Positions 36,506-44,945 of a stretch of 64,000 bases of DNA are shown here, one piece after another (the first letter of the stretch is position 1; every line of letters starts with the position of its first letter). The DNA is from Xanthomarina sp035306605 (GTDB taxonomy: Bacteria > Bacteroidota > Bacteroidia > Flavobacteriales > Flavobacteriaceae), in NCBI GenBank assembly GCA_035306605.1, contig DATGNR010000004.1; one strand, given 5' to 3'. The notes under the pieces are model-generated. The model worked only from the letters and a program-made list of their open reading frames with translations. It was not told the origin of the DNA and ran no database searches. The position numbers and the translations under genes were made by a program.

Positions 36506-36526
36506 TTTGAATTAGTTAATAATAGG

Positions 36527-36570
36527 ACTGTTTGTTGGATAAAAGCAACAAGCAGTTTCTATTTTTTTAA
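36527..36570 (+). terminator. Probable terminator after the two-repeat lipoprotein gene
   Basis: ACTGTTTGTTG (36527-36537) pairs with CAACAAGCAGT (36546-36556) with one G-T wobble, followed by TTCTATTTTTTT. Confidence 0.65.
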
Positions 36571-36657
36571 TCAGTTTAATCTCTGAATAAATAGGAATTT
36601 TAAAAGAAATTATTGAACTTTATATAATTATTAAAAAAACACTTAAAAAATTAAATT

Positions 36658-37155
36658 ATGGGATTATTTTCATTTATTAAAGATGCAGGAGCGAAAGTTT
36701 TTGGAATTGGTAAAACAGCAGCCGAAGAAGCGGCAGATAAAGCAGCAGATGCTGCTACAGCAAAATTGAATGCCGAAAAAGCAGCAGCTAATAACCTAAA
36801 GGAAACGGTTAACGATTTACAACTTCAAGTTGAAAACTTAGAGATTCATATTGAAGATGATAAAGCAACTATTTCTGGTGCAGCTTACGATCAGGCTACA
36901 AAAGAAAAAGTGATTTTAGTAGTTGGAAACTCTAATGGAATTGCTTCGGTCGACGATCAAATGACCGTTGAAAACCCAGAACCAGAAGCTCAGTTTCATA
37001 CAGTAGTAAGTGGAGACACTTTAGGAAAAATCGCAAAAAAATTCTATGGTAACGCCATGAAATATCCAGTAATTTTTGAAGCAAATAAACCAATGCTTAA
37101 GGATCCAGATTTAATTTATCCAGGGCAAGTTTTGCGTATACCTGCTTTAGACTAG
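36658..37155 (+). CDS. BON-LysM protein (YgaU/Kbp type)
   Basis: A 165-residue protein with an Ala-rich N-terminal helix (about 15-48), a BON domain (about 48-105, LQVENLEIHIEDDKATISGAA) and a LysM domain (112-163, HTVVSGDTLGKIAKKFYGN and IYPGQVLRIP). The same layout is found in E. coli Kbp (YgaU), a cytoplasmic potassium-binding protein. No signal peptide is present, so the LysM may not bind peptidoglycan here. Single-gene unit with a terminator. The potassium role is by analogy only. Confidence 0.9.
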   Translation: MGLFSFIKDAGAKVFGIGKTAAEEAADKAADAATAKLNAEKAAANNLKETVNDLQLQVENLEIHIEDDKATISGAAYDQATKEKVILVVGNSNGIASVDDQMTVENPEPEAQFHTVVSGDTLGKIAKKFYGNAMKYPVIFEANKPMLKDPDLIYPGQVLRIPALD

Positions 37156-37177
37156 AGGTTTATAAAACATATGGACA

Positions 37178-37209
37178 AACGTCAGCTTTTAAAGTTGACG
37201 TTTTTTTTG
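37178..37209 (+). terminator. Rho-independent terminator after the BON-LysM gene
   Basis: AACGTCAGCTTT pairs with AAAGTTGACGTT (one G-T wobble), followed by eight T. Confidence 0.88.
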
Positions 37210-37254
37210 ACCTTAATATTAACTTTAGATGGAATGACTTTAAAAACTTAAGTT

Positions 37255-37262
37255 TATATTTG
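37255..37262 (+). promoter_or_regulatory. -7 promoter element of the small outer-membrane barrel gene
   Basis: TATATTTG matches TAnnTTTG, 34 bases before the ATG at 37297. Confidence 0.5.
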
Positions 37263-37296
37263 TGGCTTCATTTAAAAACAAAAAATAAATATACAA

Positions 37297-37794
37297 ATGA
37301 TGAAAAATATAATGTTAATTGCTTGCCTGCTTACAGGTTACTTAGTAAACGCACAGGTTTTTACAGGAAGTGGAGATACTAAAATGCAAATTGGAACGAG
37401 TATTCAAGAACGTGCTACGGGATTGTACATGAGTTTCGATTATGGCTTGGGAGAAAACTTCTCTGTAGGAGCGGTTTCATCTTACGCCATAGGTGTTGCT
37501 AGTAATACAGATGCTGAATTTTATGATCGTTTCGATGTTAAAGCGCGTTTCAATGCCAATATTGGTAACGTTTTAAATATTGATGAAAACTTCGATTTAT
37601 ATCCAGGTATTAACTTCAGTATGAAGAATTTTGGTGGACATGTTGGTGCTAGATATTTCTTCTCAAAAGGATTTGGTCTGTTTACTGAAGCAGCCTTCCC
37701 TTTCGCAAAATATGATAACGACGACAAATCGAATGCTCATAAAATCAACAATCAGTTAACAGTGAATGTTGGAGCTGTTTTTAATTTAAATTAA
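37297..37794 (+). CDS. Small outer-membrane beta-barrel protein (DUF6646-like)
   Basis: A 165-residue exported protein: signal peptide 1-19 (LLTGYLVNAQ), then alternating strands with aromatic residues at strand ends (LYMSFDYGLGENFSVGAV, FGGHVGARYFFSKGFGLFTE) and a final strand NQLTVNVGAVFNL that ends in a hydrophobic/polar alternation. This fits an eight-stranded barrel. I recall it as a DUF6646-type flavobacterial family. No ligand or function is suggested by the sequence. Confidence 0.75.
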   Translation: MMKNIMLIACLLTGYLVNAQVFTGSGDTKMQIGTSIQERATGLYMSFDYGLGENFSVGAVSSYAIGVASNTDAEFYDRFDVKARFNANIGNVLNIDENFDLYPGINFSMKNFGGHVGARYFFSKGFGLFTEAAFPFAKYDNDDKSNAHKINNQLTVNVGAVFNLN

Positions 37795-37839
37795 AACACT
37801 ACAGCTACTAAGAGCGACTCTTAAAAGTAAACGAATAAA

Positions 37840-37880
37840 AACGCCTTAGCTTCAAAATTAGAATGCTAAGGCGTTTTTTA
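37840..37880. terminator. Bidirectional terminator between the barrel gene and the M61 protease gene
   Basis: AACGCCTTAGC (37840-37850) and GCTAAGGCGTT (37865-37875) make an 11-bp stem; the plus side has a T-run and the minus side a matching A-run upstream, so both convergent genes can end here. Confidence 0.88.
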
Positions 37881-37927
37881 TGTTCTACTGTTATTTTTAA
37901 GAACAGTCGAAAAATCTAACTATTTAA

Positions 37928-39715
37928 TTACTTTTTACCCAACCAATGCTCTCTTTGGGTTTTAAGTTTTTTATTCAACGACGTTTTGTTAACTTCCATT
38001 AAATTAATACCATAAGCAGGGTCTGCTTGAAGTGTTAAAGTAGTAGTTTTAGTTTTTCCAAAGCGCTCAAAAGTAACTTCAACTTGATCGTTTACTTGAT
38101 AACTGTTTAGCAAAACATTTAAATCAGTTCCTTCAGTAAGTTCTGTGCCTCCAATTTTTAAAAGTTTATCACCCTTCTGAAGTCCTGCCATATAAGCTGT
38201 TGAGTTGTTAAGTGGGTTACTAACTAATTTCCCATATCTCACATAAACCCCTAGAGTTACTTGAAGTTTGTCTTGACTTAAATGAACACCAACGGTTTCA
38301 AATAAATGCTTGAAATCGGGCATGCCACTTTTATAAATATATGTGTTAAAGAACTGGTCCCCGAATTCCTTTCCAGCGTATGTGTTTAAAGTTTCATGTA
38401 GGTTCGCAACCGTATAGCCAATTTCAGTTTTGCCATATTTTTGCCAAACTAAAGCCATAAAATCATCTAAATTCAAGCCTTTTTCTCTTAACGATAAATC
38501 CAAGGCTAATCCTAACATGCTCCCATAAGAATAGTAAGAAATAAAAGTGTTCTCTCTATTGGTTTCATCTACCGATTTGGCGGCATCTACAAAAGGTGCA
38601 TGGTAACTCATTTCTATCGGATTGAAATAATCGCGACCAGGAGAATTCCAAACATAATTAAAGGTTCTTGTTAATCCTGTAAGGTAATTTTCTTGCGAAG
38701 TAATACCAGCACGACACATGGTTAAATCGTCGTAATAACTTGTAAATCCTTCAGCAAACCATAATTCTCCACTCATATTAGCTGCTTCAAATCTAAAAGG
38801 CTCTAAACTTTTAGGACGAATTCGCTCTACATTCCAAATATGAAAAAACTCATGGGAAACGGTTCCAATATTTTGTTCTACTCCGCCATGAGCTAAACTA
38901 CGAGAGCTAGTTACATAAGTCGAATTTCTGTGCTCCATACCATCACCGCTAGCATTTGGCATATAACAAGCCAGAAAGGTATATTCGCCATAATCGAATG
39001 TAGGTAATTCTCCAAAAACAGCTTTTTGCTGAATAGCAATGCTTTTCACGTCCTCAAAATACCGGTCCAAATCAGCATCTGAAGCCGCATCGTCGTGTAG
39101 AATCAATTTGATGGTCTGCCCATCAAGTTGAAAGGAACGCGTTCTGAAATCGGCAATTTCTGTTGGACTATCCATAAAATACTGGAAGTCCTTAGCGTAA
39201 TAAGTATGGTCTTTAATATGTTTTAACTGGGTAGCTACTTTCCAATTTAAATCTTCACGAACATTAAAAGTGACTTCAATTTCCTTTTCAGATAACTCAG
39301 GAACATACATAAAAGTAGCCGGAATGTTTAAGTGTGCATGGGTTTCATCTACTTGCGCGTAGGTGCCATCGCCATGGTTCGCGAATAGGGTATAACTAAC
39401 ATGAATCGTTCCGTCATGTCCAGAAACGTGCCAAGCGTAAGGGTTGGGTCTAGTTACCTCTAAAACCTGTCCTTTGCTATCGGTAGCGTGTACGTTATAA
39501 ATGTTTTTAGCAAACTCGTGAAGAGCATATCGTCCAGGTGATGACCGTGCAATTCTAAGTTCAACCGTTTGGGCGCTTAAATCTTTAAAAGTGGCTTGAA
39601 TATGAGCTTCATGATGGACAGCATTTTCAAATGAAATAAGATAATTTGAAGATACTTGAGCATGTACAAGCATGGAAAAAAGAAAAACTAAAAGGGATAA
39701 TTGTGTTTTTTGCAT
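37928..39715 (-). CDS. M61-family metallopeptidase with PDZ domain
   Basis: A 595-residue exported peptidase of the glycyl-aminopeptidase (M61) family. Signal peptide 1-20 (SMLVHAQ); N-terminal beta domain to about 165; zinc site HEFFH at 288-292 with the third ligand Glu322 in WFAEGFTSYY; and a PDZ domain at about 485-570 (STAYMAGLQKGDKLLKIGGTEL). These enzymes release N-terminal glycine or alanine from peptides and act in the periplasm. It is followed by a bidirectional terminator, so it is a single-gene unit. Confidence 0.94.
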   Translation of the reverse strand: MQKTQLSLLVFLFSMLVHAQVSSNYLISFENAVHHEAHIQATFKDLSAQTVELRIARSSPGRYALHEFAKNIYNVHATDSKGQVLEVTRPNPYAWHVSGHDGTIHVSYTLFANHGDGTYAQVDETHAHLNIPATFMYVPELSEKEIEVTFNVREDLNWKVATQLKHIKDHTYYAKDFQYFMDSPTEIADFRTRSFQLDGQTIKLILHDDAASDADLDRYFEDVKSIAIQQKAVFGELPTFDYGEYTFLACYMPNASGDGMEHRNSTYVTSSRSLAHGGVEQNIGTVSHEFFHIWNVERIRPKSLEPFRFEAANMSGELWFAEGFTSYYDDLTMCRAGITSQENYLTGLTRTFNYVWNSPGRDYFNPIEMSYHAPFVDAAKSVDETNRENTFISYYSYGSMLGLALDLSLREKGLNLDDFMALVWQKYGKTEIGYTVANLHETLNTYAGKEFGDQFFNTYIYKSGMPDFKHLFETVGVHLSQDKLQVTLGVYVRYGKLVSNPLNNSTAYMAGLQKGDKLLKIGGTELTEGTDLNVLLNSYQVNDQVEVTFERFGKTKTTTLTLQADPAYGINLMEVNKTSLNKKLKTQREHWLGKK

Positions 39716-39788
39716 GGATATAAATTTAAATGACTAAGATACGATGTTTTTAAATGTTTCATTATTTATAGAAGTAAAACTGATTGGT

Positions 39789-39796
39789 TATATTTG
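39789..39796 (+). promoter_or_regulatory. -7 promoter element before the biotin operon
   Basis: TATATTTG matches TAnnTTTG, just upstream of the decayed gene that precedes bioF. With no other element before bioF it is the best candidate for the operon promoter. Confidence 0.45.
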
Positions 39797-39800
39797 ATAT

Positions 39801-40341
39801 GTGAATAACGAAAATATTATTATTTAAGAAAGTAATAGACCTTATTGGCAATTAGTAGTAGCCGCTTTAATTTTTACCTTAACCTTAGCTTATATCATTG
39901 TTGTAATCCAAACAACCGATTACACCAACCAAGAAGCTAGAATATTAAGTTCAAATATAAAAACAGTGGCATTATTAATTGCTATTAGTACAGGTCTTTG
40001 CTCTCATAAAAGAGTTTATGTTGATTTAAAAAACTCGAAAATTAAAGCATCTTATGAGGTGGGGCCAATAAAAATAGGAAAGTGGCAACAAATTAAAGAT
40101 CCTGAATATGTTTCTTAGACCAAAAACCAATGGAGTTTACATGTTTGAAGTAAACCTGTGGTATGATAGAGTAAAACGTATTGAGCTTTATGAAAGGGAT
40201 AATTATATGGATGCATTTAGAATAGGCTTTCATATGTCGGAAAAACTGAATATAGATTTATTGGATGCCACAGTTCCAAATAACAATAAATGGATTGATA
40301 AAAACGAATGGAGAAGGAAATTAAATGAACAAAATACCTAA
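39801..40341 (+). pseudogene. Decayed membrane-protein gene heading the biotin operon
   Basis: Two coding fragments in different frames read as one former protein. Fragment 1 runs from 39828 to a TAG at 40116: a membrane helix (about ALIFTLTLAYIIVVI) and a soluble part ending IKDPEYVS. Fragment 2 (40108-40341, 77 residues) continues with RPKTNGVYMFEVNLWYD. The frames differ by +1 at about 40107-40117. Upstream, a GTG at 39801 opens the same frame as fragment 1 but meets TAA at 39825 after eight codons, and no other start follows. A nonsense change plus an indel point to a pseudogene. Fragment 2 overlaps the bioF start by 17 bases and may still be translated. Confidence 0.7.
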
Positions 40342-41476
40342 AAAACTTCAAGAAAAAATTAATCAGCGTAAAGCCCAAGACATGTTACGCGGATTGGGGA
40401 CACAAAATGATTTAATAGATTTTTCGTCTAACGATTATTTAGGTTTTTCTAGATCAAAAGAGATTTTCGACATGACCCATTATTATTTGGAATCTAAAAA
40501 TTTCACCAGAAACGGGTCAACGGGTTCACGTTTGTTATCTGGAAATTATAATTTATACCAGAAAGTAGAGGCTATGTTGTGCCAGTTTCATAATTCGGAG
40601 TCTGCTTTAATATTCAATTCTGGGTATAATGCCAATTTGGGGTTTTTCGCCTCGGTACCGCAACGAGATGATATCATCTTATACGATGAGTACATTCATG
40701 CCTCCATACGTGATGGCATTGTTATGAGTCGTGCAAAAGCCTTCAAATTCCGACATAACGATCTGGAGAGCTTACAGCTGCTTCTAGAGAAATATATGGC
40801 GAAGGCTCAGAATTCCGAAATTTACATAGTTACAGAATCCGTCTTTTCTATGGATGGAAATTCGCCCGACCTCATTTCCTTAGTAAATTTAAGTAAAAAG
40901 TACCAAGCCTATTTAATTGTCGACGAAGCGCATGCTGTTGGCGTTTTTGGAAAAAACGGTGCTGGTTTGCTCCAAGAACTTGAACTAGAAAACCAGGTGT
41001 TTGCTAGAATAATTACCTTTGGAAAAGCTTTAGGTAGCCATGGAGCAGCGGTTTTAGGAAGTAATGAGCTTACTCAATATTTAATAAATTTCTCACGTTC
41101 TTTTATTTATACCACCGCCCTTCCTCCACATACCTTAATGACCTTGAAAGCCGTGTATATTGAATTGGAAAAAACGCACGAAATTTCGAAACTGTTTAAA
41201 AATATAGACTTTTTTAAAAGGGAGCTTGTGAATAATAATTTAAGGGATAACTTTATTGAAAGCAATTCTTCTATTCAATGTTGTATCATTCAAGGGAACG
41301 AAAATGTAAAAGCTGTCTCCAATCAGCTTTTTAAAAAAGGATTTGATGTAAAACCCATCCTTTCTCCAACAGTGCCAGAAGGCGAAGAACGTCTGCGTTT
41401 TTGTTTGCATAGTTTTAATTCTGAAAAAGAAATAAAAACGGCATTAGAAATATTGGCTACACTAATAGAAATATGA
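40325..41476 (+). CDS. bioF: 8-amino-7-oxononanoate synthase
   Basis: Condenses pimeloyl thioester with L-alanine in the first ring-forming step of biotin synthesis, using PLP. In 383 residues it shows NDYLG (36-40), the GSTGSRLLSGN block, the DEAHAVG motif (200-206) and the Schiff-base lysine K234 in TFGKALGSHG. The start lies inside the end of the preceding remnant reading frame, and its stop overlaps the next gene by four bases. It opens the functional part of the biotin operon. Confidence 0.95.
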   Translation: MNKIPKKLQEKINQRKAQDMLRGLGTQNDLIDFSSNDYLGFSRSKEIFDMTHYYLESKNFTRNGSTGSRLLSGNYNLYQKVEAMLCQFHNSESALIFNSGYNANLGFFASVPQRDDIILYDEYIHASIRDGIVMSRAKAFKFRHNDLESLQLLLEKYMAKAQNSEIYIVTESVFSMDGNSPDLISLVNLSKKYQAYLIVDEAHAVGVFGKNGAGLLQELELENQVFARIITFGKALGSHGAAVLGSNELTQYLINFSRSFIYTTALPPHTLMTLKAVYIELEKTHEISKLFKNIDFFKRELVNNNLRDNFIESNSSIQCCIIQGNENVKAVSNQLFKKGFDVKPILSPTVPEGEERLRFCLHSFNSEKEIKTALEILATLIEI

Positions 41477-41886
41477 TAGATACATTTAAAACAATTGCTA
41501 GATTTCAGTATTCTTCAGAAGCACAAATTATAAAAGGACGTTTAGAAGCAGATGGCATTGAAGTGTTTCTCTCAGATAATTTAACCATCGATACCGATCC
41601 TTTAATCAGTAATGCCATTGGTGGCGTAAAGTTAAAAGTGTATTCGCATCAAAGTGAGGCAGCTATAGAAATTTTGAAATCTATTAGAAAGTATTCTGTA
41701 GATGATGAAGGGAATTCTGTAAACTGTCCCAATTGCAATAGCGAGAAAATCGAACTCTTTTCCACTATTAAAGATGCCAAATCATTATTATGGTTTATTT
41801 TTGGGGTCTTATTTTCATCGCTTCCATTTTATACGAGACACAAGTATCGATGTGAAGCTTGCCAAACCGAATTCGATTTAAAATGA
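41473..41886 (+). CDS. DUF2007 / zinc-ribbon small protein
   Basis: A 137-residue protein. The N-terminal part (about 1-72) is a DUF2007-type domain (FQYSSEAQIIKGRLEADGIEVFLSDN), often called a putative signal-transducing or PII-like fold. Then come the cysteine pairs CPNC (about 82-85) and CEAC (about 129-132), a zinc-ribbon, flanking a hydrophobic helix (LLWFIFGVLFSSLPFY). Both overlaps (four bases with bioF, ATGA with bioD) show that it is a fixed member of the biotin operon, although no biotin-related role is known. Confidence 0.85.
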   Translation: MIDTFKTIARFQYSSEAQIIKGRLEADGIEVFLSDNLTIDTDPLISNAIGGVKLKVYSHQSEAAIEILKSIRKYSVDDEGNSVNCPNCNSEKIELFSTIKDAKSLLWFIFGVLFSSLPFYTRHKYRCEACQTEFDLK

Positions 41887-42491
41887 AAACATACTTTGTA
41901 ACGGGAATTTCCACAGAAGTGGGAAAAACCGTAGCTTCAGCTATTTTAGTAGAAGCGCTTCAAGCAGATTATTGGAAACCCATTCAAGCCGGAGAATTAG
42001 AGAATAGCGATAGTCATAAAGTGGAAAGGCTAATTTCTAACAGCAGGTCTAAATTTCATCCAAACAGTTTTGCTTTAAAAACTCCTATGAGCCCTCATGC
42101 AGCAGCCGAAATTGAAGAGCTTACTATAAATTTGGAAGAAATTAAACAGCCTCAAACTAAAAATCATTTAGTAATTGAAGGGGCAGGGGGTGTGTTGGTT
42201 CCAATAAACCATACCCAAACTATTTTAGATATAATTAAACCGGAATATCAGGTTATTGTTGTTTCTAGACATTATTTAGGAAGCATCAATCATACGCTGC
42301 TAACGGTGAATTTATTGAAAGCTAAAGGCTTTAATGTTGCTATTATTTTTAGTGGCGAAGAGAATAAAACCTCAGAAGATATAATTGTAAAAATGACGAA
42401 AGTACCAGTTATCGGCAGAATTGACGAAGAACCATATTTTGATAAAAATGTGATTTTAGAATATGCTGAACTGTTTAAAGATAAGTTATGA
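41883..42491 (+). CDS. bioD: Dethiobiotin synthase
   Basis: ATP-dependent carboxylation of diaminopelargonate to dethiobiotin. I use the ATG at 41883 (MKTYFVTGISTEVGKTV, 202 residues), which overlaps the DUF2007 stop as ATGA; a reading from 41859 adds eight residues with no family support. The P-loop GISTEVGKT is at 8-16, KPIQAGE gives the substrate-binding lysine segment and EGAGGVLVP the second nucleotide/metal block. Its stop overlaps bioA as ATGA. Confidence 0.95.
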   Translation: MKTYFVTGISTEVGKTVASAILVEALQADYWKPIQAGELENSDSHKVERLISNSRSKFHPNSFALKTPMSPHAAAEIEELTINLEEIKQPQTKNHLVIEGAGGVLVPINHTQTILDIIKPEYQVIVVSRHYLGSINHTLLTVNLLKAKGFNVAIIFSGEENKTSEDIIVKMTKVPVIGRIDEEPYFDKNVILEYAELFKDKL

Positions 42492-43753
42492 AATTAAAAG
42501 AAAGAGATAAAAAACACCTGTGGCATCCTTTAACCCAACATAAATTACATCCTGAAGCTATTGCGATAACAAAAGCAAAAGGTTGCATATTAACAGACGA
42601 GGATGGGAAAGAATATATTGATGCCATTGCGTCTTGGTACACCTGTATGTACGGACATTGTAATGAATATATTACCAGTCGTGTTGCCCACCAAATGCAG
42701 CATCTCGATCAGGTAGTTTTTAGCGGATTTACCCACGAACCAGCAGTTAAATTATCGGAAGCGTTAATACAAATCCTTCCTAAAAATCAGAACAAGTTGT
42801 TTTTTAGCGATAACGGCTCAACCTCCGTTGAAATTGGTATAAAAATGGCCTTGCAATATCACTTCAATCAAGGAGAAAAACGCACTACCTTAATCGCTTT
42901 TGAAGATGGTTTTCATGGGGATACTTTTGGAGCCATGAGTGTATCGAGTCTTTCGGTTTACAACGGCCCATTTGAAGAGTTCTTTTTAGATGTTAAGCGT
43001 ATTCCAACTCCAAACGGAAGCAACCACCAAGTTATTTTAAACACATTAAAAGAAATAGTTGAAACCCATCAAGTAGCCGGTTTTGTTTACGAACCTTTGG
43101 TTCAAGGGGCAGCTGCCATGAAAATGTACGGGGCTGAAGGCTTGGAACTTATTTTGAAATTTTGCAAACAGCATAACATCGTAACGGTTGCGGATGAGGT
43201 AATGACAGGTTTCGGGAAAACCGGAAGCTATTTCGCATCAGATTTTATGCAAACCAAACCGGATATTATGTGTCTGAGCAAAGCCTTAACAGGTGGTTTG
43301 TTACCTATGGCAATCACCTCTTGTTCGCAAGAAATTTACGATGCTTTTTATAGCGATGATATTGGAAAAGGCCTGTTTCACGGACATACTTATTCTGCCA
43401 ACCCTTTAGCGTGTACGGCAGCTATAGCCGGAGTTGAACTGTTGCAAACTGAAGAAATTCAAAACCACATTCAACGTGTTAAAGCCTCGCATGAGTCGTT
43501 TAATTTACGTATCAAAAACCATCCTAAAGTGAAATCCACAAGGCAAACAGGAATTATTTTCGCCTTAGATTTAAATACGGAAATGTCGCGTTATGGAAAT
43601 CTAAGAAACAAATTGTTTCAGTTTTTTATGGATAAAGGAGTTTTTCTTCGCCCTTTAGGAAGCACGATTTATATTCAGGCACCTTACGTGATTTCTGATA
43701 AAGAACTAGAAAAAGTCTATCAAACCATTGAAGAAGCCTTAGCAATAGTTTAA
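42488..43753 (+). CDS. bioA: Adenosylmethionine-8-amino-7-oxononanoate aminotransferase
   Basis: Transfers the amino group of S-adenosylmethionine to 8-amino-7-oxononanoate, giving diaminopelargonate. A 421-residue class III aminotransferase: WHPLTQH near the N-terminus and ASWYTCMYGH are BioA-specific; FSDNGSTSVEIGIKMA, ADEVMTGFGKTG and the PLP lysine K265 in LSKALTGG follow. It overlaps bioD by four bases. The operon therefore has the complete bioF-A-D-B set for the late pathway. Confidence 0.96.
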   Translation: MKLKERDKKHLWHPLTQHKLHPEAIAITKAKGCILTDEDGKEYIDAIASWYTCMYGHCNEYITSRVAHQMQHLDQVVFSGFTHEPAVKLSEALIQILPKNQNKLFFSDNGSTSVEIGIKMALQYHFNQGEKRTTLIAFEDGFHGDTFGAMSVSSLSVYNGPFEEFFLDVKRIPTPNGSNHQVILNTLKEIVETHQVAGFVYEPLVQGAAAMKMYGAEGLELILKFCKQHNIVTVADEVMTGFGKTGSYFASDFMQTKPDIMCLSKALTGGLLPMAITSCSQEIYDAFYSDDIGKGLFHGHTYSANPLACTAAIAGVELLQTEEIQNHIQRVKASHESFNLRIKNHPKVKSTRQTGIIFALDLNTEMSRYGNLRNKLFQFFMDKGVFLRPLGSTIYIQAPYVISDKELEKVYQTIEEALAIV

Positions 43754-43771
43754 TTTTGAAAAAACATATTT

Positions 43772-44917
43772 GTGATTCCATCTATTTCAATTATGAGCTT
43801 ATCAAGTCTTTCTCCTTTGGGTACAACCCCAGATGAATCTTGGAAAGCTTATAAAAATGATCAACACTATTTTTCTAAAAACAACAACCTAGTTGCTGAA
43901 ATCCCGAAAGAAGCCAAAAAGGAAATTGAAAAACTAAGGGCTTCGGATACAAAATATAAAGCCTTAGACGATTCTGTATTGTTCGCTATTTATGCGTCAA
44001 GGCAGACTATGGAACAAGCAGGATGGAAAGCGAGTGATAATTTTGGGGTCAATATTGGTTCCTCGCGTGGTGCAACTTCACTTTTTGAAAAGCATCACGA
44101 AGATTTTTTAAATAACTCCAAACTAAACCCTTTAAGTTCGCCAACCACAACACTTGGAAATATTTCGTCTTGGGTAGCGCACGATTTACAAACCCAGGGA
44201 CCAGAGATTTCTCATTCAATTACCTGCTCAACGGCACTACATGCATTGCTAAATGGGATAGCGTGGTTAAATTCGGGGATGTGTAATAAATTTCTAGTGG
44301 GTGGAAGTGAAGCGCCCCTTACTCCTTTTACCATAGCTCAAATGCAGGCAATCAAAATTTATTGCCCATCTGAAAGAAGCGAAGAAGCTTACCCCTGTGC
44401 AGCTTTAAATTTAGATAAAAAGAAAAACACCATGATTCTAGGCGAAGCAGCCTCCATGGCTTGTTTAGAAAAAGGCAACCAACCAAAGGCCATAGCCAAA
44501 ATAGTTGGGGTGGGTTATGCTACCGAAATTTTAGAACACAACGCCTCTTTGTCTACAGATGCCGTTTGTTTTCAGCGTTCTATGAAAATGGCTCTAGGAA
44601 GTTTAAGTCCAAATGAGGTGGATGTGATAGTAACGCATACACCAGGAACAATCAAAGGCGATATGTCAGAAGTAAAAGCTATAAAAAGCCTGTTTACGGA
44701 AAAACAACCAGCCTTAACCACGAACAAATGGAAGTTAGGTCATAGCCTCGGTGCAAGTGGCATGCTAAATATAGAAATGGCAGTTTTAATGTTGATGCAT
44801 CATGAATTTATTCCTGTTCCTTATTTAAAACAAGACGTTCCAAAAAACATAAAATATATTTTAGTTAATGCAGTTGGATTTGGCGGGAATGCGGTTTCTA
44901 TCCTATTAACGAAATAA
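43772..44917 (+). CDS. Beta-ketoacyl synthase family protein in the biotin operon
   Basis: A 381-residue thiolase-fold condensing enzyme with the full Cys-His-His triad: Cys152 in SITCSTALHA, His289 in THTPGTIKGD and His324 in KWKLGHSLGASG. The start is a GTG at 43772, because it supplies the first beta strand (IPSISIMSLSSLSPLG); the ATG at 43793 would cut it. It is shorter than FabF (about 410). Position in the biotin operon, 18 bases after bioA, suggests a role in building the pimeloyl chain, but this is inferred from context. Loss of the usual FabF gatekeeper cannot be judged. Confidence 0.88.
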   Translation: MIPSISIMSLSSLSPLGTTPDESWKAYKNDQHYFSKNNNLVAEIPKEAKKEIEKLRASDTKYKALDDSVLFAIYASRQTMEQAGWKASDNFGVNIGSSRGATSLFEKHHEDFLNNSKLNPLSSPTTTLGNISSWVAHDLQTQGPEISHSITCSTALHALLNGIAWLNSGMCNKFLVGGSEAPLTPFTIAQMQAIKIYCPSERSEEAYPCAALNLDKKKNTMILGEAASMACLEKGNQPKAIAKIVGVGYATEILEHNASLSTDAVCFQRSMKMALGSLSPNEVDVIVTHTPGTIKGDMSEVKAIKSLFTEKQPALTTNKWKLGHSLGASGMLNIEMAVLMLMHHEFIPVPYLKQDVPKNIKYILVNAVGFGGNAVSILLTK

Positions 44918-44945
44918 CTATATTTACTGTCTAAAAACCGATATA

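Noticed and set aside
40100..40125. Programmed +1 frameshift in the gene before bioF
   Set aside because: There is no prfB-like signal and a separate in-frame TAA upstream, so decay is simpler.
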